NCBI GenBank assembly: GCA_038209365.1
Contig: JBBQXS010000018.1
Location: forward strand, 21,590 to 85,589
Source: DASQHW01 sp038209365
Lineage (GTDB): Bacteria; Actinomycetota; Acidimicrobiia; IMCC26256; PALSA-610
Length of the DNA: 64,000 nucleotides
Reading direction: 5' to 3'
Part shown: in pieces, positions 55,034-63,891 of the stretch
Position numbering within the stretch: position 1 is the first letter of the stretch
Layout of the letters: every line of letters starts with the position of its first letter
Notes under the pieces: generated by a model
Told to the model about the DNA's origin: nothing
Databases searched by the model: none
Seen by the model: only the letters and a program-made list of their open reading frames with translations
Translations under genes and position numbers: made by a program

Positions 55034-55711
55034 TTGACCGGCTCGGTTGACGCGGCACCGGCGGCAACCGTCGTGCTCCTGCGTGACGGTGCGACCAGGC
55101 TGGAGGTGTTGCTGGCGCGGCGGTCGTCGAAGCTCGCGTTCCACGGTGGAGCATGGGTATTTCCCGGCGGCCGTATCGACCCCGAGGACTACGCCGACAC
55201 TCCCGACGACCTCGAAGCCGCGGCCCGGCGTGCCGCCGTGCGTGAAGCGAAAGAAGAAGCGGGCGTCGACGTCGACGGCTCCGCGCTCGTGCACCTCTCG
55301 AACTGGACGACGCCCGAGATCTCACCCAAACGGTTCGCGACGTGGTTCTTCGCCGGCCCGGTCGCGGGCGGCAACGAAGTGGCGGATGGCGCCGAGACGG
55401 ACGCGTTGCAGTGGTTCGGCGCCGACGAGGCCCTCGCGGCCCGCGCCTCCGGTGAGATCGAGCTGGCGCCGCCCCAGTACGTGACGCTCCTCGAGCTCAG
55501 GCAATACCGCAACATCCACGACGCGCTCGCGGGGATGGCCGCCGCGCCGATCGTCGAATACACGCCACGTTTCCATTTCATCGAAGGCGGCGGCGCGGTC
55601 TGCGTGTACTCCGACGACATCGCCTACGACGACCTTGGCCTCTTGGATGCCGACGGTCCCAGGCACCGTCTCTACTTGAGAGACGACACCTGGGACTACA
55701 TCCGAGACTGA
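55034..55711 (+). CDS. Nudix hydrolase
   Basis: 225 residues from a TTG at 55034, with GAGGGAG upstream. The Nudix box is GGRID, a short insert, then AARRAAVREAKEEAGV, containing the REAKEE core that binds Mg. An N-terminal strand ATVVLLRDGATRLEVLL and a later TPEISPKRFATWFFAG segment match the NUDT7/NUDT19-like branch, often active on CoA or its esters. That fits the preceding acyl-CoA ligase, which ends 34 bases earlier. Substrate assignment is inference. Confidence 0.88.
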   Translation: MTGSVDAAPAATVVLLRDGATRLEVLLARRSSKLAFHGGAWVFPGGRIDPEDYADTPDDLEAAARRAAVREAKEEAGVDVDGSALVHLSNWTTPEISPKRFATWFFAGPVAGGNEVADGAETDALQWFGADEALAARASGEIELAPPQYVTLLELRQYRNIHDALAGMAAAPIVEYTPRFHFIEGGGAVCVYSDDIAYDDLGLLDADGPRHRLYLRDDTWDYIRD

Positions 55712-55747
55712 GGAGCGCAATCCGTCCGATGCGCGCGACTTAGTGGA

Positions 55748-56404
55748 TTAGTGGGGTTGCGGCACGATGCGGATGTAGGGCTTGGGCGACTTGTAGTCAC
55801 CGAAGACCTCTTTCGCCTCGTCGTTTGACACCGAACCGGCGATGACGACGTCCTCGCCCTGCTTCCAATTCACCGGCGTCGCGACGCGGTGCTTGGCGGT
55901 GAGCTGGAGCGAGTCGATGACCCGCAAGACCTCGTCGAAGTTCCGACCGGTGGTCATCGGATAGACCAGGATCAGCTTGATCTTCTTGTCCGGACCGATC
56001 ACGAACACGTTGCGAACGGTCTGGTTGTCGGCCGGCGTGCGCGACTTGGCGTCGCCCGACGTGCTGGCCGGCAACATGCCGTAGAGCTTCGACACATTGA
56101 AGTCGGCGTCGGCGATGATCGGGAAGTTGGGCGCGGTGCCCTGCGTCTCCTCGATGTCACGGGCCCAGGCCTCGTGGTCGCCGGTCGCGTCCACGGAGAG
56201 TCCGATGACCTTCACGTTGCGCTTGTCGAACTCGGGCTTGATCTTCGCCACGTAGCCGAGCTCGGTGGTGCAGATCGGTGTGAAGTCCTTCGGGTGAGAG
56301 AACAAGACCCCCCAGCTGTCGCCGAGCCACTCGTGAAACTTGATCTTGCCTTCGGTGGTTTCCGCCGTGAAGTCGGGAGCTTCGTCGCCCAGCTGCAGCG
56401 TCAT
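55748..56404 (-). CDS. 1-Cys peroxiredoxin (Prx6 type)
   Basis: 218 residues that reduce hydroperoxides. The peroxidatic Cys45 is in HPKDFTPICTTELG, and no resolving Cys of the 2-Cys type is seen; the long C-terminal dimerisation region (LTAKHRVATPVNWKQGEDV) is the Prx6 hallmark. The second of two ATG codons (56404) is chosen because GAAGAGG then sits about seven bases upstream. It is divergent from an MFS gene. Confidence 0.95.
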   Translation of the reverse strand: MTLQLGDEAPDFTAETTEGKIKFHEWLGDSWGVLFSHPKDFTPICTTELGYVAKIKPEFDKRNVKVIGLSVDATGDHEAWARDIEETQGTAPNFPIIADADFNVSKLYGMLPASTSGDAKSRTPADNQTVRNVFVIGPDKKIKLILVYPMTTGRNFDEVLRVIDSLQLTAKHRVATPVNWKQGEDVVIAGSVSNDEAKEVFGDYKSPKPYIRIVPQPH

Positions 56405-56525
56405 CGTCATACCTCTTCGTTTGTCGTTCCGGAAGACGCGCAGGCTAGATCCCGCGGGACCGGAAAAGCGAGTGATGCGGTCAGGAATCACAACGGGAGC
56501 CGCGTCGATATTGTTCCGATTCCGC

Positions 56526-57815
56526 ATGTCCGCACCCTCGCCGACCCGCCGCCGTGCGCTCGCGGGCCGGGTGCGCCGGCTCGCGGTCGACACGCGGCCG
56601 CTGCGCGCGTCGCGCGACTTCCGGCTGCTGTGGAGCGGCGAGATGATCTCCCAGATCGGCAGCCAGGTGACGCTCGTCGCCTTGTTCGTCCAGGTCTACG
56701 AGCTGACGCACTCTTCGGCGGCGGTGGGATTGATCGGGGTCGTGCAACTCGTGCCGATGGTGCTCGTGTCCATCGGTCTCGGCCCCCAGATCGACCTGCG
56801 GGACCGGCGGCTGCTGCTGATCGCGGCTCAGCTCGGCCTGATGGTGTCGTCGCTGCTCCTGCTCGCCGGCGCGATCGCCGGCCACCCTCCGCTCGGGCTC
56901 GTCTACGGCGCGGCCGCCCTCAATGCCGCGTTCGTGTCGATCTCGATGCCGACGCGCGCGGCGATGACACCGAACCTCGTCCCGCCGAACCTGCTCGCCC
57001 AATCGGCCGCGCTCAACCAGGTGATGTGGAACGGCGCCGGCGTCGTCGGACCCGCGCTCGGCGGCATCGTCGTCGGGCAGCTCGGCCTGGCCTGGGCATA
57101 CGGCATCGACGTCGTGACCTACGTGGTCGCGGTGGGTTTCGCCATGCTGTTGCGGCCGCAGCCACCACGGCGCGACGGTCCCGTCGACGAGGACGACCGC
57201 GGTTGGGCGGCGGTGCGCAACGGACTGCGTTATTTGAAGGGAAAGCGCGTCCTGCAATCGACGTTCACCGTCGACATCGTGGCGATGGTGTTCGGGATGC
57301 CACGCGTGCTGTTCCCCGTGCTTGCCGACAAGCAGTTCCATAGGGGACCCGAGGTGGTCGGGTGGCTGTTCAGCGCCGTCGCGTTGGGCGCCCTGCTCGG
57401 CGCGCTGAGCTCGGGCTGGGTTGGTCGGATACGACGTCACGGGCTGGCGATCCTGCTCGCGGTGCTCGTGTGGGGGGCCGCGATCACCGCCTTCGGCCTC
57501 AGCGGCGACCACCTGTGGCTTGCGCTCGTGTGCCTCGCCGTCGCGGGAAGTGCCGACGTGATCTCCGCCGTCTTCCGCTCGACTGTGCAGCAGCTCGTCG
57601 TTCCTGACGCGCTGCGCGGTCGGCTGTCCGCGTTCAACATCTTCATCGTGGCCGGAGGACCGCGTCTCGGAGATCTCGAGGGCGGACTCGTCGCGAGCGC
57701 GTTCACGCCTGCCGTCTCGGTCGTGTCGGGCGGCTTGTTGTGCCTCGCGGGTGTCGCGGTAATCGCGGTGACGGTTCCACGCTTCGCGCACTGGCGTGTC
57801 GGCGACCCGCCCTGA
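56526..57815 (+). CDS. MFS transporter (EntS-like)
   Basis: 429 residues with twelve likely helices. TM1 is LLWSGEMISQIGSQVTLVAL; the loop 2-3 motif is LGPQIDLRDRRLLLIAAQL, and AMTPNLVPPNLLAQSAALNQ is the EntS/MFS_3 feature. The ATG at 56526 is used; upstream in-frame ATGs exist. It is probably an exporter of a hydrophobic compound; the substrate is unknown. The next gene starts directly after its stop codon, so the two are co-translated. Confidence 0.9.
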   Translation: MSAPSPTRRRALAGRVRRLAVDTRPLRASRDFRLLWSGEMISQIGSQVTLVALFVQVYELTHSSAAVGLIGVVQLVPMVLVSIGLGPQIDLRDRRLLLIAAQLGLMVSSLLLLAGAIAGHPPLGLVYGAAALNAAFVSISMPTRAAMTPNLVPPNLLAQSAALNQVMWNGAGVVGPALGGIVVGQLGLAWAYGIDVVTYVVAVGFAMLLRPQPPRRDGPVDEDDRGWAAVRNGLRYLKGKRVLQSTFTVDIVAMVFGMPRVLFPVLADKQFHRGPEVVGWLFSAVALGALLGALSSGWVGRIRRHGLAILLAVLVWGAAITAFGLSGDHLWLALVCLAVAGSADVISAVFRSTVQQLVVPDALRGRLSAFNIFIVAGGPRLGDLEGGLVASAFTPAVSVVSGGLLCLAGVAVIAVTVPRFAHWRVGDPP

Positions 57816-58280
57816 TTGACCATACGAGCCAAGGCGCGATTGACTGCCCTCGTGGCGGGGTACTCGGGGACGGTTCTCTCAAAGAAGCTCGGCATCAAAC
57901 CAGGTGCGCGCGTCGCCCTCGTGCGCGCGCCCGATGGTTTCGAAGCGACGCTCGAACCACTCCCCGACGGCGTGCGCGTGCGCACGCAAGCGCGCGCGAC
58001 GCAGGACGTCGTGTTGTTCTTCGCCACCCGCGTGGCCGAGCTCGAACGTCGCTTCGACGGCCTTGCCACCGCGATCGCGCCGAGCGGCGGGCTGTGGATC
58101 GCGTGGCCGAAGCGAACGTCGAACGTCGCCACCGACTTGCGAGAGAGTGTCGTGCGAGATCTCGGTCTCGCGCACGGCCTCGTCGACAACAAGGTCTGCG
58201 CCGTCGACGAAGTGTGGTCGGGGCTGCGATTCGTGTACCGGCTCAGGGACCGCCCGAGCCGGAACGGACGTGTGCACTGA
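57816..58280 (+). CDS. DUF3052-family small protein
   Basis: About 154 residues from a TTG immediately after the MFS stop (a later GTG at VAGYSG is possible). The AGYSGTVLSKKLGIKPGARVAL block is characteristic of DUF3052; a second region, ATAIAPSGGLWIAWPK, and C-terminal LVDNKVCAVDEVWSGLRFVYR are also typical. No biochemical role is known to me. It converges on the GNAT gene with a 9-base gap. Confidence 0.82.
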   Translation: MTIRAKARLTALVAGYSGTVLSKKLGIKPGARVALVRAPDGFEATLEPLPDGVRVRTQARATQDVVLFFATRVAELERRFDGLATAIAPSGGLWIAWPKRTSNVATDLRESVVRDLGLAHGLVDNKVCAVDEVWSGLRFVYRLRDRPSRNGRVH

Positions 58281-58289
58281 GCACGTTGT

Positions 58290-58802
58290 TCAGCTCGCGC
58301 GACCGAGGGGAACCGACGCCTCGTACTCGCCCGCGACGAAACGCACCGTCGCGTCGGGCGACATCTTGTGAACGAGGCCGAGAGCGGCCCGGTTGTCGGG
58401 AAGCATCGTCGCCAGGAATCGCTCGTAGCCACGCGCCCGCGCCACCTTTGCGAGGCGGCGGGCAAGGAGGGAACCGAGGCCCCGCCGCTGCCAGGCGTCC
58501 TCGATCGTGAGCGCGATCTCGGCTTCCGTGGCGCCCGGGCGGGCGTCGTACCGGGCGACGCCGACGATCTCCTCACCGTCGAGCGCCACCAACGCGTCCC
58601 GGCGCGCGTGGTCGACGTCGGCCAGCCGCAGCAGTGCAGCGTGCGGCGGGCGGTTGACCGGCGAGAAGAAGCGGAACTGCACACTCTGCGGCGACAAGCG
58701 CGTGAACAGCCCCTCGAGCCCGGCGGCGTCGGTGATCGCGATCGGGCGGACGGTCAACGGAGTGCCGTCGACCCACATCGTCTGGTCGACCACGTCGCTC
58801 AT
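58290..58802 (-). CDS. GNAT family N-acetyltransferase
   Basis: 170 residues. The acetyl-CoA binding loop is AWQRRGLGSLLARRLAKVA (Q/RxxGxG/A pattern), preceded by ATEAEIALTIED. The N-terminal VRPIAITDAAGLEGLFTRLS and FRFFSPV are typical of the acetyltransferase domain seen in Pat/ACS-acetylating proteins. The acceptor is unknown. The ATG overlaps the thioesterase stop (ATGA), so it is the third gene of a tetR-thioesterase-GNAT unit. Confidence 0.88.
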   Translation of the reverse strand: MSDVVDQTMWVDGTPLTVRPIAITDAAGLEGLFTRLSPQSVQFRFFSPVNRPPHAALLRLADVDHARRDALVALDGEEIVGVARYDARPGATEAEIALTIEDAWQRRGLGSLLARRLAKVARARGYERFLATMLPDNRAALGLVHKMSPDATVRFVAGEYEASVPLGRAS

Positions 58803-59320
58803 GACCGGCTCCTCGTGATCAAGCAGGTCGACGTCGCGTGCGCGTACAACGTGCCGGCGTCGTCGGACACACGCGCGTCGGTGGTTGCGACGCGACCGCC
58901 ACTGTGTACGACGCGCCCTTCCGCGTGTATCCGCTCCGTCGCGAGCGTGACCGGGCGCACGTAGTTCGTGTTGAGCTCGAGCGTCGTGAAGCTCTCGTCG
59001 GCGGCGAGCGTCGACGAAACCGCGCAACCCATCGCGGTGTCCACGAGCGTCGCGAGGATTCCGCCGTGCATCGTGCCCATCGGGTTCTCGTGCAGCTCGT
59101 CGGCAACCATCGAAAAGACGGTGCGTCCGCGTTGCAGCTCGTCGAGCGACAACCCGAGCAACGCGGCCGCGGGCGGCGGCGCAACCTCACCGCGCTTGAT
59201 CGCCGCCAGTCGCTCGTAGCCGTCGAGGCCACGCAGCCGGAATCGGACGCGCGCCGGGTCGGTCCAGGTGATCGTCCGCGAGCGGACGCCTTCGCTGAGG
59301 GTGGTCTCGAGAGCGGTCAT
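58799..59320 (-). CDS. PaaI-type hotdog thioesterase
   Basis: 173 residues. The hotdog signature NPMGTMHGGILATLVDTAMG is present, with the Asn/His/Gly/Asp positions of the PaaI family, followed by TTLELNTNYVRPV and VVHSGGRVATTDARV. It would hydrolyse an acyl-CoA. The ATG at 59320 overlaps the tetR stop as ATGA and its own stop overlaps the GNAT start, so all three are coupled. Being encoded with a TetR repressor suggests acyl-CoA-responsive expression (inference). Confidence 0.92.
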   Translation of the reverse strand: MTALETTLSEGVRSRTITWTDPARVRFRLRGLDGYERLAAIKRGEVAPPPAAALLGLSLDELQRGRTVFSMVADELHENPMGTMHGGILATLVDTAMGCAVSSTLAADESFTTLELNTNYVRPVTLATERIHAEGRVVHSGGRVATTDARVSDDAGTLYAHATSTCLITRSRS

Positions 59321-59952
59321 TGCCTCGCCTCCTTCTGGACTTGCGTGGTCGGCGTGCGGAGTGTCTCGACGTGGGTCACCAGGTGGTCGACGACGTGGTC
59401 CATGTGGGCAGCATCGCCGTACAGGCGGGCGAGCATGAGCGCGCCTTCGAGCGACGCGGTGATCGTCGATGCGAGCGCGTACGGGTCGATGTCCTCGCGC
59501 AGGGTGCCCTCGGCCTTGCCGTCCTTGACGATGCGGCCGACGAGCCGGTGCCACAGGGTCATCGACTCGCGGGCCCGGTCGCGGAGGTCCGGGTGGGTGT
59601 CGTCGGCCTCGATGGCGGTGTTCATGATCGGGCAACCGCCCTCGATCGAGGGCCGGCGCGCCGATTCGCTGAAGGCGCGAATCATGCGAGTGAGGCGGTC
59701 CGGGGCGTCGGTGGCGTCGTCCTGGGAGCGCGCGAGGTGCTCGGTCACGCAGGTCATCGCGTAGTCGTAGGCCTCGAGCGCGAGTTGCTCCTTGGAGCCG
59801 AAGTGGTTGTAGATCCCGCCCTTTTCGAGGCCCGTGGCGTCGATGAGGTCGCGGAGTGAGGCGCCGACGTAGCCCTGGCGGTTGAAGACCGGGGCGGCCA
59901 GCTCGACGATCCGCTGCCGCGTCCGCTCGCCCTTGGTACCGGTGCCGGCCAC
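59317..59952 (-). CDS. TetR/AcrR-family regulator
   Basis: 211 residues. The N-terminal helix-turn-helix is GERTRQRIVELAAPVFNRQGY and LIDATGLEKGGIYNHFGSKEQL; the C-terminal part is a TetR_C ligand domain (WHRLVGRIVKDGKAEGTLRED). The GTG at 59952 has GGAGG about four bases upstream. It heads the tetR-thioesterase-GNAT unit. A palindrome at 59974-59991 is the natural autoregulatory operator. The ligand is unknown. Confidence 0.93.
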   Translation of the reverse strand: MAGTGTKGERTRQRIVELAAPVFNRQGYVGASLRDLIDATGLEKGGIYNHFGSKEQLALEAYDYAMTCVTEHLARSQDDATDAPDRLTRMIRAFSESARRPSIEGGCPIMNTAIEADDTHPDLRDRARESMTLWHRLVGRIVKDGKAEGTLREDIDPYALASTITASLEGALMLARLYGDAAHMDHVVDHLVTHVETLRTPTTQVQKEARQ

Positions 59953-59973
59953 GCTGCCTCCAGATCCACGATA

Positions 59974-59991
59974 AAACCGACCGTTCGGTTT
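59974..59991. promoter_or_regulatory. Palindromic operator between tetR and the SRAP gene
   Basis: AAACCGACC and GTTCGGTTT form arms that match at 8 of 9 positions. It lies 22 bases upstream of the tetR start, and TATTAT at 59991-59996 next to it is a possible -10 for the divergent SRAP gene, so one repressor could control both sides. It shares the ACCGACC core with the operators at 40424 and 62126. Confidence 0.6.
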
Positions 59992-60049
59992 ATTATGGGT
60001 GGGAGGCGACCGCATGTCAAGCCCCGGGCCGCGCGTAGGGTCGGCGGCG

Positions 60050-60781
60050 ATGTGTGGTCGCTACGTCGCGGTGTCGTCGCCCACGATCCTCGCCGAGCGC
60101 TTCGGCGTGGACGAGGTGCGCGTCGAGGTGACCGAGCCCAGCTACAACGTGACGCCCCGGGCCGACGTCCCGACGATCGCGCAGGGCCGGGCGAACGGTC
60201 CCAGGGTGCTGGACCTCGTGCGCTGGGGCCTCGTGCCGTCGTGGGCGGAGAGCCTGTCGATCGGCGACCGTCAGATCAACGCCCGCGCCGAGAGGATCCG
60301 GACGGCCAACGCCTACAGGCCTGCGTTCGCGAGACGGCGGTGCATCGTTCCGGCCGACGGCTTCTACGAGTGGCAGACGATCCCGGCTGACGACGGCCCG
60401 AGCGCGAAGAAGAAGATCAAGCAGCCGTGGTTCTTCCGACGGCGCGACGGCGAGCCGCTCGCGTTCGCGGGTGTGTGGGAGATCTGGCACGACGCTGCGC
60501 AGGGCGACGACGCGCCGCGTTTCCGGACGTGTGCGATCATCACGACCCGCGCCAACGAGGTCGTCGCACCGGTGCACGATCGCATGCCGGTCATGTTGCC
60601 CGAATCGGCGTGGTCCGAGTGGCTCGACCGCGAGAACCACGACGTCGACGCCCTGCAGCGACTGTTGGTGCCGGCGCCGATTGACGAGCTCGAGGCTTGG
60701 CCGGTCACGACGCTCGTCAACAAACCCGAGAACAACGGCCCGGAGCTGGTCGAGCCCGCGCCGGTAGTGTCGGCGTCCTGA
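60050..60781 (+). CDS. SRAP-domain protein (YedK/HMCES type)
   Basis: 243 residues. SRAP proteins crosslink to abasic sites in single-stranded DNA through the second residue, Cys2, which must become N-terminal. Here MCGRY starts at 60050, so this ATG is preferred over ATG 60014. Other active-site residues are visible: N77 in INARAE, E107 in GFYEW and H176 in HDRMPV. A DNA-protection role is expected. It is divergent from the tetR unit and overlaps the next gene by one base. Confidence 0.95.
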   Translation: MCGRYVAVSSPTILAERFGVDEVRVEVTEPSYNVTPRADVPTIAQGRANGPRVLDLVRWGLVPSWAESLSIGDRQINARAERIRTANAYRPAFARRRCIVPADGFYEWQTIPADDGPSAKKKIKQPWFFRRRDGEPLAFAGVWEIWHDAAQGDDAPRFRTCAIITTRANEVVAPVHDRMPVMLPESAWSEWLDRENHDVDALQRLLVPAPIDELEAWPVTTLVNKPENNGPELVEPAPVVSAS

Positions 60782-61509
60782 TGCAACACGAGGAATATGC
60801 GCGTGCCATCCGGCACGAAGGACTCGCCCTTGCCGCGGCCGCGCGCACCGCCGGCGTGGATGCCGACGTGCCGTCGTGTCCCAAGTGGACGGTCGCCGAT
60901 CTCCTCGGGCACCTCGGGCGAGTCCACCGGTCGGTGACGCGCATGATCGTCGAACGCGCGACCGAACGCGGTGAGCACTGGTCCGAGATGGAGCCACCGC
61001 CCGTAGAGGAGAGGCTGGATTGGTTCGAGCACGGAGTTGCGCCGCTCGCCGACGCCCTCCTTGCTGCCGGACCGGCCGTCGCGCTCTGGACGTGGACGCC
61101 CGACAAGACCTCGGGATTCTGGGCCCGCCGGCAGGCCAACGAGACGGCGGTGCACCGGTGGGACGCGCAGCTGGCGGCCGGGGCGGTCGAAGCCATCGGA
61201 CGCGATCTCGCCCTCGACGGCATCGACGAGTTCTTCGGACTCATCCCGTTCTGGCCATGGGCGGACCGCGTGCGCGGCAACGGCGAGACATTGCACTTCC
61301 ACTGCACCGACGGTGAGGGCGAGTGGCTCGCGCGCCTCGGCAGCGACGGTGTGGTGATCACGGCCGAGCATGCGAAAGGCGACGTCGCCGCGCGCGGCAC
61401 TGCGTCGGACCTGTTGCTGTTCCTCTACGGCCGCGTGTCCGCCGACGATCTCGACGTGTTCGGCGACGCGTCGCTGCTGGCGCGGTGGCGCGAGCTCGTC
61501 AGGTGGTGA
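60781..61509 (+). CDS. MDMPI-fold (maleylpyruvate isomerase, mycothiol-dependent family) protein
   Basis: 242 residues. N-terminal WTVADLLGHLGRVHRSV carries candidate ligand H44; ANETAVHRWDAQLAAG gives the second His pair, and the C-terminal domain ends with GRVSADDLDVFGD. It is the third MDMPI protein here. The first base of its ATG is the last base of the SRAP stop, so it is co-transcribed with SRAP. It converges on the second tetR with an 11-base overlap. The substrate is unknown. Confidence 0.9.
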   Translation: MQHEEYARAIRHEGLALAAAARTAGVDADVPSCPKWTVADLLGHLGRVHRSVTRMIVERATERGEHWSEMEPPPVEERLDWFEHGVAPLADALLAAGPAVALWTWTPDKTSGFWARRQANETAVHRWDAQLAAGAVEAIGRDLALDGIDEFFGLIPFWPWADRVRGNGETLHFHCTDGEGEWLARLGSDGVVITAEHAKGDVAARGTASDLLLFLYGRVSADDLDVFGDASLLARWRELVRW

Positions 61510-62116
61510 CCGCGATCGCGGCACGGAGCACGTCGAGCACGTGCTCGCGGCGCTCCGCAAGCGCCCCCGGCGATACCGGGTCCGTATCGAGCAAACCGCT
61601 CATCAACTGGGCGTCGGAGAGATAGGACAGCACCGCGCCATAGCCCGTGAGCAACAGCTGTCGGGCGTCGTAGCGACGGAGGCGTCCCGCGTCCATCTCC
61701 CGTTCGAGGAACGCGGCGCCCCGCTCGAACAACGGCTTCAACAACACATTCAGCTCTTCGCGCAGGATCGGCCCGCCTTCGAGCGCGGCCCAGCGTACGA
61801 GGCGAACGAAATCGGGGCGTTCCTCGAAGAATTGGAACGCCGCGCGCAGCATCCGTTCCACCTGGGCCCAGCCCGTACGCGTGCCTTCGATGGCCTCCTC
61901 CACGAGCGCGGTCCAGCCGGCGAGCGATTCGACCAACACCGCGCGGTAGAGCGCTTCTTTCGACGGGAAGTGGTGCAGGAGGCTCGGCCGGCGGATCCCG
62001 ACTTGGTCGGCGATCTCGTTGAGGCTCGTGCCCGAGTACCCGTGCTCGGCGAAGCGATGGCCCGCCACTTCGAGAATCAGCTCGCGGGTGGTGAGCACGG
62101 ACTCTGTGGGAAGCAC
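61499..62116 (-). CDS. TetR-family regulator of the desaturase locus
   Basis: 205 residues. HTH: ILEVAGHRFAEHGYSGTSLNEIADQVGIRR, within which TSLNEIADQVGIRRPSLLHH is the recognition helix region; the C-terminal part has the dimer and ligand helices. It starts with GTG at 62116. It is divergent from a membrane desaturase, with a perfect palindrome at 62126-62143 between them, so it probably represses the desaturase and itself. A fatty-acyl ligand would be typical but is inferred. Confidence 0.93.
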   Translation of the reverse strand: MLPTESVLTTRELILEVAGHRFAEHGYSGTSLNEIADQVGIRRPSLLHHFPSKEALYRAVLVESLAGWTALVEEAIEGTRTGWAQVERMLRAAFQFFEERPDFVRLVRWAALEGGPILREELNVLLKPLFERGAAFLEREMDAGRLRRYDARQLLLTGYGAVLSYLSDAQLMSGLLDTDPVSPGALAERREHVLDVLRAAIAVTT

Positions 62117-62125
62117 GAAGTCAGT

Positions 62126-62143
62126 CTACCGACCGGTCGGTAG
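62126..62143. promoter_or_regulatory. Perfect 18-base palindrome, TetR operator at the desaturase promoter
   Basis: CTACCGACC/GGTCGGTAG is a perfect inverted repeat, ten bases upstream of the tetR GTG and 13 bases upstream of the desaturase GTG. Its position between divergent genes of a TetR and a desaturase makes it the clear operator candidate. The ACCGACCGGT core is shared with 40424-40443. Confidence 0.75.
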
Positions 62144-62156
62144 TACCATCTGTGCC

Positions 62157-62912
62157 GTGCCGATCACGCATCTCCTTGCGGCGGTTGTCGCCGCGTTCGT
62201 CGTCACGCAGCTTTCGATCGTCGTCACGACGGTGTATCTCCATCGTGCGCTCGCGCATCGAGCCCTCACCGTGCATCCCGTGGTTGCGACACCGTTCCGC
62301 ATCATCATCTGGGTCACGACCGGCATGCGACCGCGCGAATGGGTCGCGGTGCATCGCAAGCATCATGCGGCGACGGATACCGCCGACGATCCGCACAGCC
62401 CCGCCGTCGTCGGGTTCTGGCGGGTACAGCTCGGCAACGTCGGTCTGTACAAGCGCGCGGCCTCCGACGTGGCGAACCTTCGCAAGTACGCGCGCGACAT
62501 TCGTCCCGACCGGCTCGACCGGCTCGCGCTCGACTACAGCCTGGTCGGCCTCATGATCGGCATTGCGATCCTCGTCGTGACGATGTGGGCGCTCGGCTTC
62601 GGTCTCGTCACCGGTTTCCTCGCGGCCGGGCTGCACTCGCTGTTCTACGTGATGTTGTCCGGCGCGATCAACGCCGTCGGTCACACGTTCGGAAGCCGGC
62701 CCTACCGCAACTCGGCGACGAACATGCAGTCACTCGCGCTCGTGACCGGCGGCGAAGGACTCCACAACAATCACCATGCCGCGCCCACGTCGGCGCGCTT
62801 CTCGTTGGGCCGCGCCGAGCTGGACCCGGGATGGTGGTTGGTGCGGACGTTGGTGGCGCTGCGCCTCGCGCACGTCCGCCACGAGGACGTGCACCTCAAG
62901 TCCGCGGCGTGA
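62157..62912 (+). CDS. Membrane fatty-acid (acyl-CoA/acyl-lipid) desaturase
   Basis: 251 residues with several hydrophobic helices. The three His boxes of the diiron desaturases are visible: HRALAH, HRKHH and HNNHH. GEGLHNNHHAAPTSARFS is the typical third box region. It should introduce a double bond into fatty acyl chains at the membrane. The GTG at 62157 is chosen. Transcription is likely controlled by the adjacent TetR through the palindrome. Confidence 0.92.
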   Translation: MPITHLLAAVVAAFVVTQLSIVVTTVYLHRALAHRALTVHPVVATPFRIIIWVTTGMRPREWVAVHRKHHAATDTADDPHSPAVVGFWRVQLGNVGLYKRAASDVANLRKYARDIRPDRLDRLALDYSLVGLMIGIAILVVTMWALGFGLVTGFLAAGLHSLFYVMLSGAINAVGHTFGSRPYRNSATNMQSLALVTGGEGLHNNHHAAPTSARFSLGRAELDPGWWLVRTLVALRLAHVRHEDVHLKSAA

Positions 62913-62934
62913 GCCGTGCGGACGCGGAGCGTTG

Positions 62935-63891
62935 TCAGCGCGCGAGCGCGCGGATGACGTCGGGAAGTTGCTCGGGGCCGCAGAACAGTGCGGGCGCGGG
63001 TGTGGTGACGCCGTTCTCCATGTAGCGGAGGATGTGCTCGCGGCAGGCTTCGGGCTTGCCCCACACCAGCAACTCGTCCACGACGTGGTCGGGGATCGAC
63101 TCCGACGCCGCCTTGCGATCGCCTTCCTTCCACAGCCGCCACAGGTCCTCGAGCTCGTCGCCGCGCCCGAGCCACTCGTGAAAGGCGGCGTACACCGGCA
63201 CGGTGAGATATGACGCGATCGCGCGCTTGCCGACCGCGCGTGCCATGCCGGCATCGTCGACCGGGAGCACGAAGATCCGCGCCACGATCTCCTTGCCTTC
63301 ACCGACGTGCGGCACCACGGTCTTCACATCGTCGGCCGACAGCCAGTTGATGATCGCGCCGTCGCCCTCGCGTCCCGCGAGCCGCAACATGCCCTCGCGC
63401 AACGCGGCGACGAGGATCGGCGGCTGCGCGGGCACAGGGATGCCGAGCCGGAACCCGCGTACCCGGAACGTCTCGTACTCCTCGTCGACCTTCTCGCCCG
63501 TGAGCGCGGTGCGAAGGAATCGCAAGGTGTCGCGCACCCGTTGGTACGGCTTGTCGAACGTCAGGCCGTTCCAGCGTTCGACGATGACGTCCGATGAGGT
63601 GCCGATGCCGAGCGCAAAGCGCCCCGGTGCCGCTTGACACATGGACGCGACCGTCGATGCCAGTGTGTGCGCGCCACGCGTGTAGGCGGGAACGATGGCA
63701 GTACCGAAGCGAAGCTCGGGCGCCCATTGTGCCGCCACGGCGAGCGGGATGAACGCGTCGTAGCCGCCGGACTCCGCCGACCACAGATCGGTGTAGCCGA
63801 GGTCGACGAGCTGTCGCACGAGGTCGCGCTGGTCGACGAGTGAGATGCCGTCGAACGGAAACGTGATGCCGTAACGCTGGGGGACGGTCAT
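62935..63891 (-). CDS. LLM-class F420-dependent oxidoreductase
   Basis: 318 residues of the luciferase-like TIM-barrel family. Characteristic segments are YGITFPFDGISLVD, GYTDLWSAESGGYDAFIPLA, APELRFGTAIVPAYTRGAH and RFALGIGTSSDVIVERWNG. The subgroup is usually F420-dependent in actinobacteria. The substrate is unknown. The ATG overlaps the stop of the upstream thioesterase-like gene (ATGA). Confidence 0.93.
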   Translation of the reverse strand: MTVPQRYGITFPFDGISLVDQRDLVRQLVDLGYTDLWSAESGGYDAFIPLAVAAQWAPELRFGTAIVPAYTRGAHTLASTVASMCQAAPGRFALGIGTSSDVIVERWNGLTFDKPYQRVRDTLRFLRTALTGEKVDEEYETFRVRGFRLGIPVPAQPPILVAALREGMLRLAGREGDGAIINWLSADDVKTVVPHVGEGKEIVARIFVLPVDDAGMARAVGKRAIASYLTVPVYAAFHEWLGRGDELEDLWRLWKEGDRKAASESIPDHVVDELLVWGKPEACREHILRYMENGVTTPAPALFCGPEQLPDVIRALAR

